From: Poriferisodalis sp965262965
GTDB lineage: Bacteria; Actinomycetota; Acidimicrobiia; Acidimicrobiales; Poriferisodalaceae
Assembly: GCF_965262965.1 (NCBI RefSeq)
Contig: NZ_OZ253573.1
Location: 1,550,001-1,614,000 of the forward strand
Direction of reading: 5' to 3'
Length of the DNA stretch: 64,000 nt
Part shown: positions 24,690 to 33,063 of the stretch, piece by piece
Layout: each line of letters starts with the position of its first letter
How positions within the stretch are numbered: position 1 is the stretch's first letter
Notes under the pieces: model-generated
Told to the model about the DNA's origin: nothing
Database searches by the model: none
What the model saw: only the letters and a program-made list of their open reading frames with translations
Made by a program: the position numbers and the translations under genes

Positions 24690-24832
24690 GCCAGTGGGCT
24701 TAGCATCTCAGCCTGCCGGCTCGCAGGTTCGATTCGGAGGACAAGGTGGTCTCAGCAACGACCGCGCAGACCGTCGGTAGTGTGCGCGCCGTGACGTTCT
24801 TGCTTTCCAGTCCCTCCGCCGACGGTCCCGCC

Positions 24833-27397
24833 ATGACCAGTGTCAACCCGTACCGGCTGCCGCGCGATGTGCGCCCCGTGCGGTACGACCTCGTGATTGA
24901 ACCCGACCTCGACTCGGCTCGATTCGTGGGCGAGGTCGCCATTGCGGCGACGCTGCGGGGGCCAGTCGACAGCGTGACGTTGAACACCGCCGAGCTCGAA
25001 TGCTCCGATGCGACGCTGCGCCAAGGCGACACCACCGTCGGGGCCGAGATCTCGTTCGATGCCGAAAACGAGCGGATGACACTTCGACCGCTCGACGGAG
25101 TCCAGCTCGAACCGGGCGACGTCCGCATCGCCTGCAGGTTCGCAGGCGAGCTGAACGACAAGCTCCGCGGCTTCTATCGCTCGACGTTCGTCAACGATGC
25201 CGGTGAGACCCGCACGATCGCCACGACGCAATTCGAGTCCACCAACGCGCGGCGCGCATTCCCGTGCTTCGACGAGCCGGACTTCAAGGCCGTGTTCGGC
25301 GTCACGATGATCGTGCCGTCAGACCTCATGGCGATCAGCTGCGGCGAGCTCGTGTCATCCGAGCCGACCGCCGACGGACGGCGGCGCGACACGTTCGCCG
25401 ACACCATGCTCATGTCGACATATCTCATGGCGTTCATCGTCGGCGACCTCGAAGCAACCGATCCGGTCGACGTCGGCGGGGTGCCGCTGCGGATCGTGCA
25501 TGTACGTGGCAAGTCGTCGCTGACCGGTTTCGGACTCGAGGCCGCAGCGTTCGCTCTGGCGTGGCTGGTCGACTACTACGGCATCGACTACCCAGGCACC
25601 AAGGTGGACCTCATCGCTGTGCCGGACTTCGCGTTCGGCGCGATGGAGAACATGGGCGCCATCACGTTCCGCGAGACGCTGCTGCTGGCAGATCCCGCCA
25701 AGGCGACCACGGCGGAGCTGCTGCGCATCGTCGATGTGATCGCGCACGAGCTGGCGCACATGTGGTTCGGGAATCTTGTGACCATGGACTGGTGGAACGG
25801 CATCTGGCTGAAGGAGGCCTTCGCCACGTTCATGCAGGTCACCACCACTGACGCCTTCCGGCCCGAGTGGCAGCGCTGGGATGAATTCTCGATCGAACGC
25901 GGCGCAGCATTCGACGTGGATGCGCTGAGCACGACACGCCCGATCGAGTACGAGGTGGTCTCCCCCGAAGACGCCGAGGGCATGTACGACGTGCTGACGT
26001 ACGAGAAGGGCGCCGCAGTCGTGCGGATGCTCGAGCAGTACCTGGGCGCTGCGCGGTTCGCGGCCGGGGTGCGGCACTACCTGAACCGCCACAGCTACGC
26101 AAACGTCACAACGACCGATCTGTGGGACGCTCTCGAAGAATCCAGCGGTGAGCCGGTCCGGGCCGTCATGGACGGCTGGATCTTCCGGGGCGGCTACCCG
26201 ATTCTCGCTGTCGAGGTGCACTCCGCGGGTTTGGAGATCTCGCAGCATCGCTTCATGTACGGCGGCAGCGGCGGCGATGGCGCTGCCGCCGAAGCCAGCA
26301 CATGGAGCGTGCCGGTGATCGTGCGGGCACGTGTCGACGGCAAGATCGTCGAACGGCGGCTGCTGCTCGAAGGGCCATCGGTGCGACTCGACATGGGTGG
26401 TTCGGTTGAGTGGGCCGTTGTCAACGCCGGCGGTCATGGCTATTACCGGGTGCGGTACAGCGGCGAGCTGCTGGCGCGCACCGCTCGCCAAGCGCTGGAG
26501 GTCATGGCGCCGATCGAGCGATACGGCCTGGTCGACGACACCTACGCCGCTGTGGTGGCTGGTCATGCACCAGCGTCAGAATTCGTGCAGCTGGTGACCG
26601 ATCTCGCCTCCGAGACCGATCTGCATGTCTGGCAACGGATCGTGTGGGGCTTGAAGGGGCTGCACGCGATCGCCGAGCCCCACGGTCGTGAAACCTTGGC
26701 TGTGCTCATTCGTGACCTGGCGACCACGGCCCTGGGAGTCCTGGGCTTCGAGCCCCGCTCCGACGAGCCGGATCTGGACCGCGAGCTGCGTGGGGTGCTC
26801 TTCGAAGCCGCCGGCGGACGCGGTCGAGACGAATTGGTTCGGACCCGCGCCCGCGATCTGTTCGACGCTGCCGCCCAAGACGGCGCCGCCTCGGTCGAGC
26901 CGAACCTGGCCGCCGCAGCCGTCCAGGTCGCCGCGGCGGCGGGTGACGAGACCGACTACGAGCGCATGGTCGATCTGTACCGGGGTGCCGACACGCCGCA
27001 GAGCGAGCTGCGCTACCTCCAAGCACTACTGCTGTTCGACAGACGTGACCTGTTCGAACGGACGCTCGAACTGTTCGCCACCGAGGTGCGCACCCAGAAC
27101 GCGCCGTACCTGTTGAGCGCTGCGATGACGCACCTCGACTGGGGTCCCGTCGCCTGGGAATTCGTGCGGGATCAGTGGGACGACCTCACTGAACGCTTTC
27201 CTCAGAACTCCATCGCTCGCATGGCAGGCGGGGTACGCGGGCTGTCCACCAGAAGTCTCGCCACCGAGGTCGAAGCGTTCTTCGCCGATCACGAGGTGCC
27301 TCAGGGAGCGCTCACTGTGGCTCAGCATCTGGAGAAGATGTGGGTGAACGTGAGGCTGCGCGAGCGCGAGGGTGCGCGCCTCGGACGGGCCACATGA
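24833..27397 (+). CDS. pepN: M1-family aminopeptidase N
   Basis: A zinc metallo-aminopeptidase of about 854 residues that trims N-terminal residues from peptides. The exopeptidase motif GAMENMGAITFRE and the zinc motif VIAHELAHMWFGNLVTMDWW, with the second Glu in WLKEAFATFMQ, are intact; the Tyr in TYEKGAAVVRML stabilises the transition state. The C-terminal helical ERAP1-like domain follows. I chose the ATG at 24833-24835 (MTSVNPYRLPRDVRPVRYDL) because family similarity begins there; the frame is open from 24746. It was possibly transcribed with the tiny membrane-protein gene downstream. Confidence 0.95.
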   Translation: MTSVNPYRLPRDVRPVRYDLVIEPDLDSARFVGEVAIAATLRGPVDSVTLNTAELECSDATLRQGDTTVGAEISFDAENERMTLRPLDGVQLEPGDVRIACRFAGELNDKLRGFYRSTFVNDAGETRTIATTQFESTNARRAFPCFDEPDFKAVFGVTMIVPSDLMAISCGELVSSEPTADGRRRDTFADTMLMSTYLMAFIVGDLEATDPVDVGGVPLRIVHVRGKSSLTGFGLEAAAFALAWLVDYYGIDYPGTKVDLIAVPDFAFGAMENMGAITFRETLLLADPAKATTAELLRIVDVIAHELAHMWFGNLVTMDWWNGIWLKEAFATFMQVTTTDAFRPEWQRWDEFSIERGAAFDVDALSTTRPIEYEVVSPEDAEGMYDVLTYEKGAAVVRMLEQYLGAARFAAGVRHYLNRHSYANVTTTDLWDALEESSGEPVRAVMDGWIFRGGYPILAVEVHSAGLEISQHRFMYGGSGGDGAAAEASTWSVPVIVRARVDGKIVERRLLLEGPSVRLDMGGSVEWAVVNAGGHGYYRVRYSGELLARTARQALEVMAPIERYGLVDDTYAAVVAGHAPASEFVQLVTDLASETDLHVWQRIVWGLKGLHAIAEPHGRETLAVLIRDLATTALGVLGFEPRSDEPDLDRELRGVLFEAAGGRGRDELVRTRARDLFDAAAQDGAASVEPNLAAAAVQVAAAAGDETDYERMVDLYRGADTPQSELRYLQALLLFDRRDLFERTLELFATEVRTQNAPYLLSAAMTHLDWGPVAWEFVRDQWDDLTERFPQNSIARMAGGVRGLSTRSLATEVEAFFADHEVPQGALTVAQHLEKMWVNVRLREREGARLGRAT

Positions 27398-27463
27398 ACA
27401 GGGCCCACATGAGCAAGGCCACATGAGCAGCGACGGCACTGCACGACGGTTCGCAGGACGCTG

Positions 27464-27592
27464 ATGTTCGGGCGACCGCCGCGCCGACCGATGCGCGCAG
27501 GCGACGAAGCGTGGCTGTCCGTGCGGGCGATGATCGCGGCTGCCGCACTCGTCGTGGCGGTCGTCTACTGGGCGCTCGTCATCGTCGACTGA
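27464..27592 (+). CDS. Small single-pass membrane protein, function unknown
   Basis: A 42-residue frame with AGGACG upstream of the ATG. It has an Arg-rich N-terminus (MFGRPPRRPMRAGDEAW) followed by one hydrophobic helix (MIAAAALVVAVVYWALVIV). I do not recognise a family. Base composition and third-position GC suit coding, and it follows pepN by 66 bases. It could be a chance frame. Confidence 0.4.
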   Translation: MFGRPPRRPMRAGDEAWLSVRAMIAAAALVVAVVYWALVIVD

Positions 27593-27643
27593 GAGTGCTA
27601 GCGCAGAGGCGGCGATGCCTGCCTGCCTGCCCCGACCCGTGAA

Positions 27644-28498
27644 CTATCCGCGCGGCCCCTCAGCGGCTGCCGGGCTGGACGCCCTCGACTCATCGGCCCA
27701 GCGCATCATCATGGCGATGATGGTCCCCCACACGATCGGGATGCCGCCCAGCTTCATGATGAGGCCCGCCATCTGCTGATCCGTTGCAGCGTCGAGGCCA
27801 TAGAACCTCGGCGCCAGCTCATAGGTGGCGTACAGCGGAAAGCCCGCAAACGTCAGGAATCCAGCTGGAACAGCGGGCACCACGCCCAACGCGAGGAACA
27901 GGTACACCATCTTGGCGGGATAGCTGCGAAGTCGATGCTCGGCCAGCGGCGAGCAGATCGGAAGCCACACCAACACGCCCGACACAAGCCAGATCAGGTC
28001 CATGACGAATGACCCGAACTGGTTCGCTCGCAGGGTGTCGACCGCCCACGGCGAGTGTGTTGCCACCAAACACGCGTTGAAGACGACACCCGCAGCAACC
28101 GGCTTGGTCAAGCGGGTCATCACGCGGTACAGGCGCAGCTTCGCCAGAATCTTGCGAGCCATCGGCTCGGGCACGCCCAGCACCAGCAGCGGCGCAGCGA
28201 CCAGCGTGTACAGCATGAACTGCACCATGTGGGCCGAAGCCAGATAGCCCGCACCGAGCACACCGAGCGGCCAATCGGAGGCCACCCAGAACGCCGCGAC
28301 CCCGGCCAGGAATAGCCACCTCTGCCGACCCTGCGTCGCTGCTTCGGCGGGGTCCAGCGGCTGAATGCGCATGCTGCGTTCGCGGCGACGAGCCATCAGG
28401 TACGGGACCGCAATGGCCAGCGACGCCGCCCAGACGCCTGGGTAGGCACGCCACCCCCACGTCCACGGCACCTCGAGCGCCGAGCACCAGAACCGCAT
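27644..28498 (-). CDS. ctaG: Cytochrome c oxidase assembly protein CtaG-type (caa3_CtaG)
   Basis: A multi-pass membrane protein of 284 residues associated with copper delivery and aa3/caa3 oxidase assembly. Hydrophobic segments include WLFLAGVAAFWVASDWPLGV and MVQFMLYTLVAAPLLVLGVP. Conserved His residues lie in SAHMVQFML and VATHSPWAVD, followed by FVMDLIWLVSGVLVWLPI. I chose the ATG at 28498 (MRFWCSALEVPWTWGWRAYP); the longer frame upstream is not homologous. It starts 5 bases after the Sco1 stop, so the two copper-handling genes form an operon. Confidence 0.87.
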   Translation of the reverse strand: MRFWCSALEVPWTWGWRAYPGVWAASLAIAVPYLMARRRERSMRIQPLDPAEAATQGRQRWLFLAGVAAFWVASDWPLGVLGAGYLASAHMVQFMLYTLVAAPLLVLGVPEPMARKILAKLRLYRVMTRLTKPVAAGVVFNACLVATHSPWAVDTLRANQFGSFVMDLIWLVSGVLVWLPICSPLAEHRLRSYPAKMVYLFLALGVVPAVPAGFLTFAGFPLYATYELAPRFYGLDAATDQQMAGLIMKLGGIPIVWGTIIAMMMRWADESRASSPAAAEGPRG

Positions 28499-28502
28499 GG
28501 TG

Positions 28503-29231
28503 CTACAGACCCGCGCCGGACGGCGCGTCCGGGTCGATGACGGCCAGGATCGGCAGGTCGTGATCGAACTGGGACTGACGTGTGGGATACGGGTACTGCG
28601 CGTAGCCGTACCCGTTGGGGGCGAAGGCAAACACACGGCCGTCATGGCCGATGTCGTAGGCGCCGTGGTCGTGAGCCGCGTCGGCATCGACATCTGTGCT
28701 GTGGTCGTGATCCGTCGTCGGGGTGGTGTCGAAGATCTTGAACGAGGCCAACGAGCCCAGCACGTTCTGCAGGTCGGTCAACTGCTGCTCGCTGCGGGGA
28801 ATGAGTCCAACAAAGTCAGCGCTGAACTGGTCGAGATACGCACGCAGGATCTCAGGAGTGTCCCGGTCAGGGTCGACGGTGACCGCCAACACTTGCACGT
28901 TCTTCGGAGCACCTGGCCGGCCGAGCACGCTGGCGAGCTGCGCCAGTTGCACCCCGCAAATGTCGGGGCAGTTCGTGAACAACTGGTACACGAGACGCAC
29001 CTGCCCTTCCGTATCGGCCGCGAGACCGAAATCGTTGCCAGCGGTGTCTGATAGCACCATATGGGGGATCTGCCGCAGCTCGGAGGGGGCCACCGCGAGG
29101 CCTTCGTAGCGCGACTCGGTGTCGCTCCCGCCTCCGCATGCTGCCACGAAGACGACAGCGACCAGAACTGACGCGACGATCCGCAGGTGTGCCCGGCGCG
29201 TGCGTCCTCGACCGGGACGTGCGTGAGACAC
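28503..29231 (-). CDS. SCO1/SenC-family copper chaperone lipoprotein
   Basis: A thioredoxin-fold protein that delivers copper to the CuA site of cytochrome oxidase. The signal ends in a lipobox (VAVVFVAACGGG), so it is probably a lipoprotein. The copper-binding CxxxC is visible in QLFTNCPDICGVQLAQLASV, followed by VQVLAVTVDPDRDTPEILR and the conserved late His region. An insertion near residue 190 is His/Asp-rich (TTDHDHSTDVDADAAHDHG) and may bind metal. The GTG at 29229-29231 is chosen because earlier codons lie inside the tRNA-Ala gene. Confidence 0.88.
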   Translation of the reverse strand: MSHARPGRGRTRRAHLRIVASVLVAVVFVAACGGGSDTESRYEGLAVAPSELRQIPHMVLSDTAGNDFGLAADTEGQVRLVYQLFTNCPDICGVQLAQLASVLGRPGAPKNVQVLAVTVDPDRDTPEILRAYLDQFSADFVGLIPRSEQQLTDLQNVLGSLASFKIFDTTPTTDHDHSTDVDADAAHDHGAYDIGHDGRVFAFAPNGYGYAQYPYPTRQSQFDHDLPILAVIDPDAPSGAGL

Positions 29232-29245
29232 ACGAGACGCCTTTG

Positions 29246-29318
29246 TGGAGGTGAGGGGAATCGAACCCCTGGCCTCTTCGATGCGACCGAAGCGCTCTAC
29301 CAACTGAGCTACACCCCC
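29246..29318 (-). tRNA. tRNA-Ala (anticodon CGC)
   Basis: Read on the minus strand, the gene starts GGGGGTGTAGCTCAGTTGG and folds as a normal cloverleaf. The acceptor stem is GGGGGTG/CACCTCC with one G-U pair, the anticodon stem is CTTCG/CGAAG with loop GTCGCAT, and the T arm is GGGGTTCGATTCCCC. The anticodon CGC reads GCG codons. The 73-nt gene has discriminator A and no encoded CCA. Confidence 0.95.
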
Positions 29319-29396
29319 GACTGGAAGTCCGGTCGAATATATCTGCGCGGCTTGACGGCCGATCGGGGCTCGCCCTGTGCGCTGTGCGGCGCAGCC

Positions 29397-29897
29397 CTAC
29401 TGGTTCGCCGACCGGCGAATCATGGTCACCGTGGACGGTTCGGTGCCGGCGTGGGGCAAGTAGTGGACTTGCGCGGTCGGCGCGGCGCGACGGCGCCGCA
29501 GCGCGCCGATGCCGTACGCCGCCGCCAACACCACTGCGACGACGCAGGCGCCGAGCGCCCACGACGAGTTCGTGGCAAAGACACCCGCAAGTGTTACGCC
29601 AACGCACAACGCCAGCAGCGTGCCGATGTCTCGCCTGCGAATCGCTGCTTGCTTCGCACTCGCCGGCATCGCTGTCGGCGGCCGCGACCAGCGCTCCTGG
29701 CTCTGCGTGCTCGATGCATCCGGCACACGAGGGATGCTCGCCACAGCGGGTGCGGATCGACCGAGCGAATCGAGCTGCTGGCGGAAGTGATCAACCGACG
29801 TCCGGGCTTGCTGCCGTGGACGGAACAGGCGCGCCACATCGGGTGCGAGCACGACGATCCACGCAACAGCCAAGAACACCAAGACCAGCTGTGTCAC
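29397..29897 (-). CDS. GlpR/SepX-like membrane protein of the gephyrin-like division module
   Basis: A 166-residue protein. It has an N-terminal helix (LVLVFLAVAWIVVLAP) followed by a basic segment and VDHFRQQLDSLGR, a disordered Pro/Ser stretch, and two more hydrophobic helices (IGTLLALCVGVTLAGVFA and LGACVVAVVLAAAYGIGAL). That order is the layout I recall for actinobacterial GlpR/SepX, the membrane receptor of the gephyrin-like protein Glp. The gene lies in the same run as a MoeA/Glp homologue. Identification rests on layout and context, not on alignment. The start is a GTG with AGGTGAT upstream. Confidence 0.55.
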   Translation of the reverse strand: MTQLVLVFLAVAWIVVLAPDVARLFRPRQQARTSVDHFRQQLDSLGRSAPAVASIPRVPDASSTQSQERWSRPPTAMPASAKQAAIRRRDIGTLLALCVGVTLAGVFATNSSWALGACVVAVVLAAAYGIGALRRRRAAPTAQVHYLPHAGTEPSTVTMIRRSANQ

Positions 29898-30064
29898 GCA
29901 TCACCTGCCTTGTCGGCGGGCCTGTCCACAAAGGGTGCCATTCCGCCGCGGGCGCACCGTGCATTTCCGCTGCGTGCGCATCGCTGCAGACTAGTCTCTC
30001 GGCATTGCCGTCGGCTATCACGCGATCGTTCGCTCAACTGACGAGCTGCGGCGAGGCAAGAACA

Positions 30065-30556
30065 TCAGTCCGAGGTGTCCGCCTCACGGCGGTAGGTTCC
30101 CGATTTGCCCCCCGTCTTCTCCCACAGCGTGAGATCGCCGATGACCATCGAGCGGTCGGCTGACTTGCACATGTCGTAGATCGTCAGCGCAGCTACCGAG
30201 CACGCCGTCAGGGCCTCCATCTCGACGCCGGTGCGGTCGACCGTCTCGACCTGGGCCTCGATCTCGATCCAGGTGTCGGCGATCTCGAAGTTGACGTAGA
30301 CCGAGCCGACGAGCAGCGGATGGCACAACGGGATCAGATCGGGTGTGCGCTTGGCGGCCTGGATGCCTGCTACCCGGGCGACGGCGATGACGTCGCCCTT
30401 GGCGATGGTGCCGCGTGCCACCTGCGACGCGGTGTCATCGGACATGTAGACCCGGCAGCGGGCGATGGCCCGGCGATACGACGGATCCTTCGGCGTGACA
30501 TCGACCATGCGCGCTCGGCCGAGCGGATCCAGATGCGTGAATGGCGAATCGGTCAT
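30065..30556 (-). CDS. moaC: Cyclic pyranopterin monophosphate synthase MoaC
   Basis: Second step of molybdenum cofactor synthesis: rearranges the MoaA product to cyclic pyranopterin phosphate. The 163-residue sequence contains MVDVTPKDPSYRRAIA, the TPDLIPLCHPLLV segment, VETVDRTGVEMEALTACSVA and YDMCKSADRSMVIGDLTLWE with the catalytic Lys/Asp residues. It follows moaA by 75 bases on the same strand. Confidence 0.95.
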   Translation of the reverse strand: MTDSPFTHLDPLGRARMVDVTPKDPSYRRAIARCRVYMSDDTASQVARGTIAKGDVIAVARVAGIQAAKRTPDLIPLCHPLLVGSVYVNFEIADTWIEIEAQVETVDRTGVEMEALTACSVAALTIYDMCKSADRSMVIGDLTLWEKTGGKSGTYRREADTSD

Positions 30557-30631
30557 GACCTGTGCTTCCTCGGCGATGTGTTCAGACTGAACGGCCTTCA
30601 GCCACCACTGGGTTTGATGAATCGGTGGCCA

Positions 30632-31687
30632 TCAGCCACCGATTTGACTCATCGTTCTCTTTGGCTTGATGAAGTTGACCTGGCCGATCGAATGGCCGGC
30701 CCACTTGGTGCCCACCGCGCTGCGGATGGCCTCAACGAGCTGGTCCTCCAGCTCCCCGCCGACAGCGTCGCTGCGCAGGATCGTGCGCATATCGAACTCG
30801 TTCAGTGCGAACAGGCAGGTCCGGAATTGGCCTTCAGCGGTCAGGCGCACACGGTCGCAGTTCCCGCAGAAGGGCTTGGTGACGCTGGCGATGACGCCGA
30901 CCTGGCCGCCGCCGTCAAGGTAGCGGTACCGCTCGGCAGGCTCGCTCGAGCGCAGGATCGGCTCGGTCGCAAACTCGGCCGAGATAGCCGCCAGGATCTC
31001 GTCGGCCGGCACCACCACGTCGCTCGTCCACACATCGCCCGCTTCGAGCGGCATGAACTCGATGAAGCGGACCTCCACCCCTCGCTCGCGGCCGAAGCGC
31101 GCGAAGTCAACGACTTCGTCGTCGTTGATGCCTCGCATCATGACGGTGTTGATCTTCACCGGTGCGAGTCCAGCGTCGATCGCGGCGTCGATTCCGTCGA
31201 GCACACGGTCCAACTCGTCGCGGCGGGTGAGCTCCAAGAAGCGCTCGCGCTGCAGCGAGTCGAGGCTTATGTTGATGCGGCTGAGGCCGGCATCCGCGAG
31301 CGGCTTGGCGTGCATTCGCAAGGTGGCACCGTTGGTCGTGAGTGCGACATCGACACCGAGCCCGGCCAGGCGTTCCACCAGCCGCGGCAGATGGGCGCGC
31401 ACAAGGGGCTCGCCGCCCGTCAGACGAATGCTCTCGAAGCCGAAACGCTCGACGCAGACGCGAGCGAATTGCTCGATCTCCTCGAAGCTCAGGATCTCTG
31501 AGCGCGGAAGCCACTTCATGCCCTCAGCGGGCATGCAGTACTGACAGCGGAAATTGCAGCGGTCGGTCACCGAGATGCGCAAGTCGCCGACGGTCCGGCC
31601 GAACGGATCGACGAGATCCTCAGCCGGCCTCTGCGCGGTTGTCGCAACGCTCACAGGGCTGAGCGTACCCAGAGCAGGACGGGACAC
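30632..31687 (-). CDS. moaA: GTP 3',8-cyclase MoaA
   Basis: A radical SAM enzyme starting molybdenum cofactor synthesis from GTP. The first cluster motif is RCNFRCQYCMPAEGM, the second cysteine set is KPFCGNCDRVRLTAEGQFRT with a later Cys in CLFALNEFD, and the protein ends in MSQIGG, the C-terminal Gly-Gly tail needed for activity. At 351 residues it is full length. The start is either the GTG at 31685-31687 or one at 31652-31654; the region before DPFGRTVGDLRISVTDRCN is variable in the family. Confidence 0.95.
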   Translation of the reverse strand: MSRPALGTLSPVSVATTAQRPAEDLVDPFGRTVGDLRISVTDRCNFRCQYCMPAEGMKWLPRSEILSFEEIEQFARVCVERFGFESIRLTGGEPLVRAHLPRLVERLAGLGVDVALTTNGATLRMHAKPLADAGLSRINISLDSLQRERFLELTRRDELDRVLDGIDAAIDAGLAPVKINTVMMRGINDDEVVDFARFGRERGVEVRFIEFMPLEAGDVWTSDVVVPADEILAAISAEFATEPILRSSEPAERYRYLDGGGQVGVIASVTKPFCGNCDRVRLTAEGQFRTCLFALNEFDMRTILRSDAVGGELEDQLVEAIRSAVGTKWAGHSIGQVNFIKPKRTMSQIGG

Positions 31688-31748
31688 TTCCGCGAAGCCG
31701 CCGGCGAGCCGCCGCGAACAATCGCCGGCGCCGAATGAATTGTGACGC

Positions 31749-32960
31749 TCAGTCGATCAGCAGCACATCGACCGGTTCACCCGCACGCACTCCGTCGCCA
31801 TCGGGCACGACAGCGAGCGCGTTCGACTTCGCCATCGCCCACAACATGTGCGAGCCCTGACCGCCCGCAGAGCGAACCTCGACCCCGCCGTCGACGTGGG
31901 CCGCGTGCACACGCATGAAGTGGGTCTTGCCGTCGGTGCGTCGGAGCAGGTCCTCGGCTGCGGTAGCGACCACCGTGGGTCGCATGGGATGCGGGTGGCC
32001 CATCATCGAGCGGAGGCCTGGCCGGGCGAACAGCTCGAACGACACCATCGAGGAGACCGGATTGCCCGGCAGGCCGAACACTGGCACGTCGCCGATAGTG
32101 CCGAACGCCAGCGGCTTGGCCGGCTTGATCGCCACCTGCATCCACCGCATGTCAGCGATACGGTCGAGCACAGCCTTGACGTAGTCGAAGTCGCCCATCG
32201 ACACGCCGCCAGACGTGACGATCGCGTCACACGTCGCAGCACCGCTGCTGATCGCCTCGGTGATCGCGTCGAGATCGTCCGGAGCCAGGCCCAAATCGAC
32301 GGGTTCGACGTCGGCTCGCTTGAGCAGCGACAGCAGGGTCCGTCGATTGGAGTCGCGGATCTGGCCGGGACGCAGCGGGCTGCCATCGTCCACCAGCTCG
32401 TCACCGGTTGAGATGACGCCGACCCGCAGCCGCGGATACACCTCGACGTCGGTCATCCCGAGGCTGCACAGCACGCCCAGATGGCCTGCGGTCAGCACCG
32501 TTCCGGCCTGGAACACCAGCTCGCCTGCACGGATGTCGTCACCGGCGGGACGAACGTGGTTGCCAGGCGGCACGCTGATCTCGACTCGGACTGTCTCGTC
32601 GCTGCCATTCTCGGCGGGAGTCACGATGGTGCGTTCGACCATCACTACCGCATCTGCGCCGGGCGGGATAATGGCCCCCGTCATAATCCGGCTGGCCTCG
32701 CCCGCCCCGACGGTCACCTCCGGCGCATGTCCCGCCGCGATGGTCTCGACCACACGCAGTTCGCACGGCGCAATCGCGACATCTTCGGAGCGCACGGCGA
32801 AGCCATCCATCGCCGTGTTGGGGAACGACGGGATGTCCTCGGCAGCTACGATCTCAGCGGCTGTCACCAGGCCCAGCGCATCCGCGACCCTGCAGAGAGC
32901 CGGCCTGCGCCGACCGCATCGCTCCAGAACGAACTCGCGGGCAGCATCGAGCGGCAGCAC
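31749..32960 (-). CDS. MoeA/gephyrin-like protein (molybdopterin molybdenumtransferase or Glp)
   Basis: A 403-residue MoeA-fold protein: PSFPNTAMDGFAVRS, the MoCF-binding TGDELVDDG...IRDSNRRTLLSL, TSGGVSMGDFDYVKAVLD with the catalytic Asp, and GLPGNPVSSMVSFELFARPG. It could insert molybdate into the cofactor. Its place next to a sugar-nucleotide uridylyltransferase-like gene and in the same run as a GlpR-like membrane protein is how the corynebacterial division protein Glp is arranged. Since moaA and moaC are also adjacent, it may serve either or both roles. The start is a GTG at 32958-32960. Confidence 0.85.
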   Translation of the reverse strand: MLPLDAAREFVLERCGRRRPALCRVADALGLVTAAEIVAAEDIPSFPNTAMDGFAVRSEDVAIAPCELRVVETIAAGHAPEVTVGAGEASRIMTGAIIPPGADAVVMVERTIVTPAENGSDETVRVEISVPPGNHVRPAGDDIRAGELVFQAGTVLTAGHLGVLCSLGMTDVEVYPRLRVGVISTGDELVDDGSPLRPGQIRDSNRRTLLSLLKRADVEPVDLGLAPDDLDAITEAISSGAATCDAIVTSGGVSMGDFDYVKAVLDRIADMRWMQVAIKPAKPLAFGTIGDVPVFGLPGNPVSSMVSFELFARPGLRSMMGHPHPMRPTVVATAAEDLLRRTDGKTHFMRVHAAHVDGGVEVRSAGGQGSHMLWAMAKSNALAVVPDGDGVRAGEPVDVLLID

Positions 32961-33063
32961 GCTGCGAAATGTACTGGTCGCAGCTCACGCTGGTGCCGTC
33001 GGCGCCGCGTCGATGCGGACACACTCGTCGGTCGACCATCGGTCAAATCTGCGCGGCGGCCAG